Below are positions 1 to 5,482 of a stretch of 17,203 nt of DNA, piece after piece. The stretch's first letter is position 1. Each line of letters begins with the position of its first letter. This stretch comes from CAYVQU01 sp964453155 (GTDB lineage: Bacteria; Chloroflexota; Anaerolineae; Anaerolineales; UBA11858): NCBI GenBank assembly GCA_964453155.1, contig CAYVQU010000109.1:1-17203 (forward strand). Reading direction: 5' to 3'. The notes beneath the pieces are model-generated. The model saw only the letters and a list, made by a program, of their open reading frames with translations. It ran no database searches and was not told the DNA's origin. A program made the translations under genes and the position numbers.

Positions 1-57
1 CGAGATATCTGTTTCGCAGTGCTTATTCTGTTATCTTCAAATCCCACTTTAGCTAAG

Positions 58-165
58 TAGTCTGTCTCATAACAAATTAGATTAACGTCATTGCGAACCC
101 CACAGGGGTGAAGCAATCTGAATCAATTCTAGCTACGTAAGCTTATTTGCGAGACGGATTACTAA
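58..165. repeat. CGTCATTGCGA-type palindromic repeat, degenerate copy
   Basis: CGTCATTGCGA at 86-96 is followed by a perfect small hairpin ACCCC-ACA-GGGGT (97-109) and then GAAGCAATCTG. An outer imperfect inverted repeat encloses it: TAGTCTGTCTC (58-68) against GAGACGGATTACTA (152-165). The core matches a type of short dispersed palindrome I remember from many bacterial genomes, including Chloroflexota; that match is from memory. A second, diverged copy lies at 3231-3326. Confidence 0.6.
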
Positions 166-281
166 GTAGATTTCGGAAAGTATCTGAAAACATAATCCGT
201 GTTCAAACCGAAATTTGACTAGCGCGCAAGCCGTGTGGTGGTAAATCAAGTTGATTTTTCTAGAAAGACAAACCGCCACAC
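165..281. repeat. Double-hairpin repeat element, copy A
   Basis: Two consecutive inverted repeats are visible. The first pairs AGTAGATTTCGG (165-176) with CCGAAATTTGACT (208-220), with a 31-base loop and one bulge. The second pairs GTGTGGTGGT (233-242) with ACCGCCACAC (272-281), with a 29-base loop and a single G-T pair. The same architecture, with the same first loop length and shared blocks such as AAACCGAAAT and AAGTTGAT, occurs at 13608-13714. The two copies differ by paired changes in the second stem. Confidence 0.6.
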
Positions 282-689
282 ATTTAGTGGGCCACAGCCC
301 CAACATTTCGTATTTAACGTACTAATAGATTAACTTATCATTTCAGCCATCTAAGGGGTCAACTTACATAAATTTCATTTCCATCTCTGAGCATATTTTC
401 ATGCCCCCAAACTTCGTGGAAGCTATTCCTTGGCATGATTCACGAATTTACTTACAGTAACTTGAACAAGTAACCCCATTCTAATACGGCCAGTCAAACC
501 AAGCAAGTCATAAATTGAAAAGTTTATTGAAATTTAACAAATTTATCAAGTCGCAAATGCAAACCCGATCCGCTAAAAAACCAATCCCGCCAAAATTTTA
601 GCAGAGAATTTCGTCCTCTACACTAGGCAAATGTAACTAAAGATGTGCACGCGTTATTGCGCGCCCGTTACGCATGACCGTGCTGGGAA

Positions 690-719
690 ATCATCACGTT
701 TCACGCCCCACGTATCACG
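690..719. repeat. CGTGATACG-type repeat overlapping a stop codon
   Basis: Read on the minus strand this contains CGTGATACGTG followed by GGGCGTGAAACGTGATGAT. The TGA at 701-703 is the stop codon of the NagB-family gene. A related sequence, with the same GCG-TGA-WACGTGAT context, provides the stop codon of the D-2-hydroxyacid dehydrogenase gene at 4285-4287. It therefore looks like a dispersed repeat that forms gene ends. Confidence 0.5.
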
Positions 720-1582
720 GCCCCTATCCCCCCTAACCCCGGCACGGGCGGCGCGGCCGTATTCTGACTGGCAACCAACCCAAAATCGGGATGATCTTGC
801 AGCAGGGTGACGGGGTAATCGGCATCTTCTGCCCCCAGACAAGCCATCCGCAGCACATGCCGCTGCCACTCGCCGCCGTCGCAGTACAGGCGGATGCGTT
901 TGGCCCCCAAGATATCCCGCATCCCCAGGGTGACTCCCATCGGGGGAAAATTGGTCGAATTCCCGCCAGTATTGCGGAAGCTGTTCATCACCATCGTCTC
1001 AGGGGCAAGCTGCACTACTCGGGTCAGGGATGTTTTCATTTGCTCCGGGGTGAGCGGATACCAGCGGGAAACAGGTGGTTCGTTGAAAGCCACATGACCA
1101 TGATAGCCGACGCCCCCATAGCAGGTGTCGATTCCACCAAGATCAGCAATTTTTGCGCTAATGGTATCCAAATTGAGGGGGTCAGGGAAATGGATGTTTT
1201 CTTCCGGGATGCGAAGGGCGGGGTCAAGATGGCTAAACACTACTCGCCGCATAAACCCCTCAAAACTCAGAGGGTGGTCGACCGGGATGGCCCGACCTTG
1301 CCAGTCACAGTATTCATCCATATTGAAGGTATGGACGTTTTCCCAACTAATCCGCTCCCGATTGCAAATATCAACCAGGAGGGGATAATGCTTGATCGGC
1401 CCCACCGGCAAGATCAACCGCGTAGACCGTCCCGCCAGATTGTTGGCCCGAATTTCTGCTGCGATTTCCCGTGCAAAATGGGTATGAATTTGATCATCGG
1501 GCAGCACTCGGAGGTCGACCTTGCTGGCTGTGATGAGTTGATCGCAATCCATCGTAAGCTGAGCTGGACTTAGCGTTTGCAT
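701..1582 (-). CDS. NagB-family sugar isomerase/deaminase-like protein, diverged active site
   Basis: A 293-residue protein of the glucosamine-6-phosphate deaminase/6-phosphogluconolactonase family. Alignable landmarks with E. coli NagB are FNMDEY (residues 86-91, containing the catalytic proton acceptor Asp, here D89), GGVGYHGHVAFNEPP (156-170) and LLQDHP near the C-terminus. H163 and E168 match NagB His143 and Glu148. Three differences stand out. The position of Asp141 is H161. The phosphate-loop motif PTGGTP is replaced by PVGPIKHYP (59-67). The GSQK motif with the phosphate-binding Lys is replaced by DGGEWQ (235-240). Family membership is clear, but activity on glucosamine-6-phosphate is doubtful, and the substrate may be unphosphorylated or a different sugar. 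The ATG has an excellent ribosome site (GGAGGT, 7 bases upstream). It is the last gene of the minus-strand cluster. Its stop codon lies inside a repeat, and its C-terminal tail (from about residue 275) is low-complexity. Confidence 0.85.
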   Translation of the reverse strand: MQTLSPAQLTMDCDQLITASKVDLRVLPDDQIHTHFAREIAAEIRANNLAGRSTRLILPVGPIKHYPLLVDICNRERISWENVHTFNMDEYCDWQGRAIPVDHPLSFEGFMRRVVFSHLDPALRIPEENIHFPDPLNLDTISAKIADLGGIDTCYGGVGYHGHVAFNEPPVSRWYPLTPEQMKTSLTRVVQLAPETMVMNSFRNTGGNSTNFPPMGVTLGMRDILGAKRIRLYCDGGEWQRHVLRMACLGAEDADYPVTLLQDHPDFGLVASQNTAAPPVPGLGGIGAVIRGA

Positions 1583-1596
1583 TTTTTACCTCCAAA

Positions 1597-1613
1597 TTAG
1601 GGCTAAACCCTAA
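1597..1613. promoter_or_regulatory. Small palindrome next to the NagB-family ribosome site
   Basis: TTAGGG-CTAAA-CCCTAA is a perfect 6-base inverted repeat. It sits immediately upstream of the GGAGGT ribosome site of the NagB-family gene, 15 bases from its start codon. It could be an operator for the neighbouring XRE-cupin regulator or an RNA hairpin that affects translation. Only the symmetry and position support this. Confidence 0.35.
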
Positions 1614-1630
1614 CGGCGCGGTTTTTAACT

Positions 1631-1685
1631 GATCCACCCGATAATAATGATGGATCTACATTCTCCTGGGGTCGGATTCCCGACC
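1631..1685. other. Two inverted repeats in the regulator to NagB-family gap
   Basis: GATCCA (1631-1636) pairs with TGGATC (1651-1656) across 14 bases, and GGTCGG (1670-1675) pairs with CCGACC (1680-1685) across 4 bases. The second could form a short hairpin just after the stop codon of the regulator gene. Neither is followed by a T-run in the direction of transcription, so I do not call a terminator. Confidence 0.3.
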
Positions 1686-1716
1686 GCCTTGGCACCCACA
1701 AGGGAGATGGTGACCC

Positions 1717-2253
1717 TTAAAACACCGGTGGTGAGATACAGCACATGATGATCAGGTCTTCGTCGCTCTCGGAGCCAAATTCCCGCAGTAAATCACCATC
1801 GTAGTAAACGGTATCCCCAACTTCTAAATGGTAGGTTTCAGCCCCGATCATGATCTGCAACCGACCTTGGATCACATGCATCCACTGTTCGGTCGGTTTG
1901 GCCAGTTTTTGGGCCACTCGCCGGGCAAAAGGTTCAATCTGAATCCGGTAGGCCATCATCTGGCGACTGAAATCGGCGGTCAGTAAATCGTAGCTGATAT
2001 TCGATTCTTCAAAAGCCAGGCGGCGACATTCGGCTGCCCGAACCACATTGCCATTGGGAGAATCGTTGAGCAGTGAAAACATCGGTACGTTCAGCGCCGT
2101 TGCGATACTTTGCAACGAACTCAGCGAAGGGGAAACCTGATCGTTTTCTACCTGACTGAGAAAACTGGCCGTCACCCCCGCGAGTTTCCCCAAATCCCGC
2201 AGGCTCAGTCCGACTTCATTGCGACGTTCGCGAATTTGTTTGCCTATTTTCAT
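1717..2253 (-). CDS. XRE-family transcriptional regulator with C-terminal cupin domain
   Basis: A 178-residue regulator from the ATG at 2253. An upstream TTG at 2307 would add 18 residues but places the helix-turn-helix unusually far in, and it lies against the SDR gene. Residues 3-60 form a Cro/CI-type helix-turn-helix, with the recognition region around LAGVTASFLSQVEND (24-38). Residues 105-175 form a cupin_2 beta-barrel (HVIQGRL, LEVGDTVYY). This is the PuuR-like architecture, in which the cupin usually senses a small metabolite. The usual late metal-ligand His of the cupin (PHRF-type motif) is replaced by LLREFG, so binding without metal is likely. It lies inside the cluster between the dehydrogenase and the NagB-family gene, so it is the obvious candidate for pathway-specific control. 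The Shine-Dalgarno site is weak. Confidence 0.88.
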   Translation of the reverse strand: MKIGKQIRERRNEVGLSLRDLGKLAGVTASFLSQVENDQVSPSLSSLQSIATALNVPMFSLLNDSPNGNVVRAAECRRLAFEESNISYDLLTADFSRQMMAYRIQIEPFARRVAQKLAKPTEQWMHVIQGRLQIMIGAETYHLEVGDTVYYDGDLLREFGSESDEDLIIMCCISPPVF

Positions 2254-2284
2254 AGCTCTGCTTTCTAATTTTATTTCATTGGCC

Positions 2285-2301
2285 GCAGATGAATATTCTG
2301 C
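2285..2301. promoter_or_regulatory. Candidate operator upstream of the XRE-cupin gene
   Basis: GCAGA (2285-2289) and TCTGC (2297-2301) form an inverted repeat around an overlapping perfect 8-base palindrome GAATATTC (2291-2298). It lies 32-48 bases upstream of the regulator's ATG, in the 62-base gap after the SDR gene. This is the position and size expected for autoregulation by an XRE dimer. Assignment is inferred from symmetry only. Confidence 0.35.
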
Positions 2302-2315
2302 ACCCAAAATATATT

Positions 2316-3095
2316 TTATGACATGATCAGGCCACCATCAACTTCGATGGCTTGCCCAGTGAGATAACGCGCATCAGGGGATGCTAAGAAGGCCACTACC
2401 CCAGCGATTTCCCAAGGTTCGGCCATGCGGTTCATGGGGCAGTCCTGGGCGCGCATCTCCAACCATTCTTCACCGGTCATCCCATCGAGGGCGCCCACTT
2501 TTTTAGCGACGTTTTTGACCATTTCGGTGAGGGTATTGCCCGGACAAACGGCGTTGGCGGTGGGTCCAAAGGGGGCCATTTCCATTGCCACCGACCGGGT
2601 CAGACCAATCACACCGCTCTTGGAGGCCGAATATTCGGCCGAAGCGGGCCAACTAGTTTTCCCAGCCATCGAGGAGATATTGATAATGCTGCCCGATTTC
2701 TGCGCCATCAGGATGGGCGCCACCGCCTGGTTGATCAAGAATGAACCGGTCAGGTTGATATCGATAGTGCGCTGCCACTGTTCTAGCGGTACTTCAGCCA
2801 AGGGTGTTCCAGTGTAAATGCCCGCGGAGGCAACTAAAATATCGATCTGACCCCATTTATCCATGATGGTTTGGATGTTGGCGGCAATATTGTCTTTGTC
2901 GGTGACATTGCATTTCAAGGCCAGGGCTTCCACCCCCAATTCCCGACATTCGGCTGCCACCGCGGCATTGAGATCAGCGGCCAAATCTAAACAGGCAATA
3001 TTGGCTCCCTCCTCTGCAAACCGAATGGCGCCGGCTTCCCCAATCCCATTGGCAGCCCCGGTGATCACAACAACTTGATTTTCAAAACGTTTCAT
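2316..3095 (-). CDS. Short-chain dehydrogenase/reductase (classical SDR)
   Basis: A 259-residue NAD(P)-dependent oxidoreductase of the classical SDR family, the usual length. The Rossmann motif TGAANGIG is at 12-19. An acidic residue at the end of strand 2 (CLDLA, D37) favours NAD over NADP. The NNAG motif appears as ASAG (89-92), and N114 sits in DINLTG. The catalytic set is S141/S142, Y155 and K159 (YSASK). The C-terminal LTGQAIEVDGGL is typical of FabG-like or sugar-alcohol dehydrogenases. The cofactor role is secure, but the substrate is not. In this cluster it most likely oxidises a hydroxyl of a sugar, polyol or sugar acid. A GAGGTG ribosome site lies just upstream of the ATG. Confidence 0.93.
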   Translation of the reverse strand: MKRFENQVVVITGAANGIGEAGAIRFAEEGANIACLDLAADLNAAVAAECRELGVEALALKCNVTDKDNIAANIQTIMDKWGQIDILVASAGIYTGTPLAEVPLEQWQRTIDINLTGSFLINQAVAPILMAQKSGSIINISSMAGKTSWPASAEYSASKSGVIGLTRSVAMEMAPFGPTANAVCPGNTLTEMVKNVAKKVGALDGMTGEEWLEMRAQDCPMNRMAEPWEIAGVVAFLASPDARYLTGQAIEVDGGLIMS

Positions 3096-3178
3096 TTTTC
3101 ACCTCAGATTTTGAGCGTACAATTACAAATTTTTTAACCGCGAATTACGCTAATCTTACCCAAAGGGCACACTGTCAC

Positions 3179-3369
3179 GAATTGTGTTTAAATTGTAATC
3201 GTCAACAGAAGGTTGAACACTTCCAACGTTAACGTCACTGCGAGGCAGTTTTTCCGCCGAAGCAGTCTCTGTCATGCCATGCTTCAGATTGCCGCACTAC
3301 GCTCCGCTTCGTTCGCAATGACGTTAATGTTCAAGGTTCTATTGACCACCACAGAATTGTGTTTAAATT
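3179..3369. repeat. Terminal-inverted-repeat element flanked by 16-base direct repeats
   Basis: TTAACGTCACTGCGA (3229-3243) and TCGCAATGACGTTAA (3313-3327) are near-perfect inverted ends of a roughly 100-base element of the CGTCATTGCGA type. The match extends outward with TTGAACA on the left and TGTTCAA on the right, interrupted by 9 extra bases on the left arm. The block is flanked by a perfect 16-base direct repeat GAATTGTGTTTAAATT at 3179-3194 and 3354-3369. It fills most of the 299-base gap between the SDR and aldolase genes. No coding potential was seen inside. It resembles a MITE or REP-like unit. Confidence 0.65.
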
Positions 3370-3376
3370 CGCGTTT

Positions 3377-3400
3377 ATTCGCGAGATTAGCGGTTTATTT
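3377..3400. repeat. ATTCGCGAGATT-type repeat, copy 1
   Basis: The 24 bases starting ATTCGCGAGATTAGCGGTT match the minus strand of 8152-8175 at 21 of 24 positions. A more diverged, rearranged version (TAACCGCGAATTACGCTAATC) lies near 3134-3154. The stop codon of the aldolase gene (3395-3397, minus strand) falls inside this copy. Confidence 0.5.
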
Positions 3401-4183
3401 CGTCGATCCTTCCAAAATTGCCATCGCCTCATCAATCGAGGCCTCGGCATGGATCAAGGCCGCGACCGCCGCGGTCATAGCTTCGGGATCATCGGCCTGG
3501 AAGATATTACGACCAATCGCGACCCCTTTGGCCCCGACATCCAGCGCCGCCCGGATTTTTTCGAGCATGATCCGCTCGCTGCCTTTTTTGGCGCCCCCCA
3601 AAATCACCGCGGGGACATAGCAGGTCGCTGTGACCCACTCAAAGCCCTCGGCGTAGGGGATTTTCATCCAATCAGAACCGAGTTCGGCCCCGACGCGGGT
3701 GGCGATGGCCACACTTTCCGCCGTGCGCATATGATCGGGGCTGTCAAACCCTCCGGGCACCATTTCGCCCATCACTGGGATGCCCCACTCATGGGCTTCG
3801 CCGATCACTTTGGCCAGAATCGCCAGTGACTCTTCTTCGTTATCGGCACCAGGGAATGCAGATACTGCCACCGCGTCCGCTCCTACCCGAATGGCATCTT
3901 CAATTGTATAAAACTGGGAACCCGGCCCCATATTCCCAAGTTTCGTGCCCCCGCCGTCCATGCGTAAGATCAACCCCAAGGGAGCGATTTCTTTGGCGAA
4001 ACGAGTCGCGGTGCCGTAAGTGGTCAGGATGGCATCGGCGCCCCCCGCGACGATTTTCTCCAGGGTTTCACCGGGCTGCTCCATCCCCGCGGCGGGTCCA
4101 TCCAGCATCCCATGGTCAAAGGCGACAATAAAAGCCCGGCCATCGGGTTTGAAAATGCGATTAATTCGACGAGTAATTGACAT
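3395..4183 (-). CDS. Class I aldolase of the DeoC/LacD superfamily (DhnA/LsrF-like)
   Basis: A 262-residue TIM-barrel Schiff-base aldolase related to archaeal-type fructose-bisphosphate aldolase, LsrF and 2-amino-3,7-dideoxy-heptulosonate synthase. Supporting motifs are AFDHG (21-25), an expected Schiff-base lysine K174 in DWMKIPY, and phosphate-binding segments LGGAKK (195-200) and GRNIFQ (224-229). These suggest that a phosphorylated ketose, probably made by the neighbouring FGGY kinase, is cleaved to C3 or C2 products that enter glycolysis. The exact donor and acceptor cannot be told from the sequence. The start is an ATG with AAAGGA 8 bases upstream. The gene lies between the SDR and the D-2-hydroxyacid dehydrogenase genes, separated from both by repeat-filled gaps. 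Its stop codon is within a dispersed repeat. Confidence 0.88.
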   Translation of the reverse strand: MSITRRINRIFKPDGRAFIVAFDHGMLDGPAAGMEQPGETLEKIVAGGADAILTTYGTATRFAKEIAPLGLILRMDGGGTKLGNMGPGSQFYTIEDAIRVGADAVAVSAFPGADNEEESLAILAKVIGEAHEWGIPVMGEMVPGGFDSPDHMRTAESVAIATRVGAELGSDWMKIPYAEGFEWVTATCYVPAVILGGAKKGSERIMLEKIRAALDVGAKGVAIGRNIFQADDPEAMTAAVAALIHAEASIDEAMAILEGSTK

Positions 4184-4234
4184 GTGTAATTCCTTTAAAA
4201 ATAGTTTTCGTGGAGATAATTTGAAGCATCATCT

Positions 4235-4289
4235 CGTGATACGCGATGAGTGCAGCGTGATGTTGATCTAGCAACAATCACGTATCACG
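4235..4289. repeat. CGTGATACG-type nested palindrome overlapping a stop codon
   Basis: CGTGATACGCGAT (4235-4247) pairs with ATCACGTATCACG (4277-4289) with one mismatch. Inside, TGTTG-ATCTAG-CAACA (4261-4276) forms a second hairpin. The TGA stop of the D-2-hydroxyacid dehydrogenase gene (4285-4287) lies in the right arm. The rest separates that gene from the aldolase gene. Confidence 0.6.
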
Positions 4290-5289
4290 CTACCCGTTGA
4301 AACGCCTCATACGTTATCTGATAAATCGGCGGTTCTCCGGCAAAGAAACGGCGCAGTTCTTCAACGGCTAACTCGCCCATGTGATTGCAGTTCTCGATAC
4401 AACCCGCGATATGCGGCGTAACGACTACATTTGGCAGGGAGCGCAGGGGGCTATCCAAAGCGGGCGGTTCGGGATCGGTGACATCTAAAAAGGCAAAAAA
4501 GCGGCCTTTTTGGAGTTCGGTGATGAGGGCCTGTTCATCAATCAATGAACCCCGCCCGGTATTGATCAGCAGGGCATCGTCTTTCATGCGGGCCAGCCCC
4601 TCGGCGTTGAGCATCTGGTAAGTGGCTTTGTTGGCTGGGGCGTGCAGTGAAACCACATCCGACTGTTCGAGCAGTTCATCCAGTTCAACCTTGGTCGTCC
4701 CTAATTCAGCCGCTTCGGCAGCCTCTACAAAGGGATCGTAGAGCAAAATATCAGTATCGTAGGGTTCAAGCAATTCGATCACATGCCGCCCCACATTGCT
4801 GGCCCCAATAATTCCAACTTTTTTACGGAACAACTCCCGCGAATACCAACGTTCCCAAACCGGAGAATCCCGCCAGCCACCGTCTCGTACATGCTGACCC
4901 AGCGGCCAAATTTGTTTTTGACCGACCAACATCAACCCGATGGTCGTTTCAGCCACACTGCGGGCTAAGGCAATCCCCGAACTGGTCAGGTGCATGCCCC
5001 GCGCCCAAAATGCATCGGAGACAAAGCGCCCGACGCTGCTGCCCATATGAGCCATGGCCTTCAACTTTGGGGCTGCGGCCATCACGTCAGCATCCAACCG
5101 GGCAACTTCCCAACTAGTGATGCAGGCGTCCGCGGCGGCCAATAATGTGAGTAATTCATCTTTTTGAGCGGGATTTTCCCCAGCATGAACAACTTGAGCG
5201 AATTTTTCGAGATCGGCTAAAGCTCTTTCGCTGAACATCCGGTCGTAATGGATTTTTCCGATCGTAATTGCAACGACTGGTTTTTTCAT
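4285..5289 (-). CDS. D-isomer-specific 2-hydroxyacid dehydrogenase
   Basis: A 334-residue NAD-dependent dehydrogenase of the phosphoglycerate/glyoxylate reductase family. The catalytic triad is visible as R246 (NTGRGS), E274 (DPEPP) and H293 (TPHIAG). The NAD-binding domain spans about 105-295, with D185 (LYDP) as the ribose-binding acid. The usual GxGxxG loop reads GASNVG (162-167), so its second glycine is a serine. A conserved-looking WERWYSRELFRKKVGI segment precedes the Rossmann fold. The likely role is interconversion of a 2-keto acid and a D-2-hydroxy acid, or oxidation of a sugar acid derived from the pathway. AAGGAG lies about 10 bases before the ATG. It is downstream of FGGY kinase 1 across a 193-base repeat-filled gap. 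The final residues and stop are formed by a repeat. Confidence 0.92.
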   Translation of the reverse strand: MKKPVVAITIGKIHYDRMFSERALADLEKFAQVVHAGENPAQKDELLTLLAAADACITSWEVARLDADVMAAAPKLKAMAHMGSSVGRFVSDAFWARGMHLTSSGIALARSVAETTIGLMLVGQKQIWPLGQHVRDGGWRDSPVWERWYSRELFRKKVGIIGASNVGRHVIELLEPYDTDILLYDPFVEAAEAAELGTTKVELDELLEQSDVVSLHAPANKATYQMLNAEGLARMKDDALLINTGRGSLIDEQALITELQKGRFFAFLDVTDPEPPALDSPLRSLPNVVVTPHIAGCIENCNHMGELAVEELRRFFAGEPPIYQITYEAFQRVA

Positions 5290-5310
5290 TAATAAAAGAC
5301 TCCTTTTTTT

Positions 5311-5372
5311 CTGTACACGGATTCTTTTATAAATTTAAAATCCGCGTAATCTGTGTAAATCTGCGTCCAACT
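5311..5372. repeat. Degenerate 'ATCCGCGTAATCTGTG' repeat
   Basis: ACGGATT, then AATCCGCGTAATCTGTG, TAAATCTGCGTCC and similar words resemble a degenerate intergenic repeat type I recall from many bacterial genomes. It lies directly upstream of the ribosome site of the D-2-hydroxyacid dehydrogenase gene. Recognition is from memory and word similarity only. Confidence 0.4.
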
Positions 5373-5387
5373 TTTTTGTTTTAGAAC

Positions 5388-5478
5388 CTATCCGTGAAAT
5401 GCGCCGCTGATTGAGCTTGTCGAAATCCGGTGCTGGTTTCGACAGGCTCAACCGACGCTTGACCGAATTTTTGGATAG
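5388..5478. repeat. TTGAGC...TCGAAA palindromic element
   Basis: TTGAGCTTGTCGAAA (5411-5425) pairs with TTTCGACAGGCTCAA (5437-5451) with a single mismatch and an 11-base loop. An outer pair CTATCC (5388-5393) and GGATAG (5473-5478), plus partial similarity in between, suggests a unit of about 90 bases with terminal inverted repeats. It begins a few bases after the stop codon of FGGY kinase 1. In the direction of transcription there is no T-run, so a terminator is not called. Confidence 0.6.
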
Positions 5479-5482
5479 ATAC

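Larger units (their letters stand above)
1..700. other. Gene-free left flank with degenerate repeats
   Basis: I see no convincing coding region here on either strand. The first 290 bases carry a CGTCATTGCGA-type repeat (about 85-122) inside a longer imperfect inverted repeat, then one copy of a double-hairpin element (165-281). From about 300 to 650 the sequence is AT-rich. It shows only a 7-base inverted repeat GCTAAAA/TTTTAGC (572-578 and 596-602, loop 17) and no recognisable gene or strong promoter. The last bases run into the repeat that contains the stop codon of the minus-strand NagB-family gene. The block probably marks the downstream end of the minus-strand cluster. Confidence 0.6.

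Noticed and set aside
1..700. CRISPR array or phage attachment site in the gene-free left flank
   Set aside because: The repeats are palindromic, few and unevenly spaced. No direct-repeat and spacer order or integrase gene is seen.
791..1573. Long plus-strand open frame (260 codons) opposite the NagB-family gene
   Set aside because: The minus-strand frame has clear family motifs and a strong ribosome site. The plus-strand translation shows no recognisable motif and is a shadow.
701..1582. Plain annotation as glucosamine-6-phosphate deaminase
   Set aside because: Fold and several motifs fit, but the catalytic-site Asp and both phosphate-binding motifs are changed, so the name would overstate the evidence.
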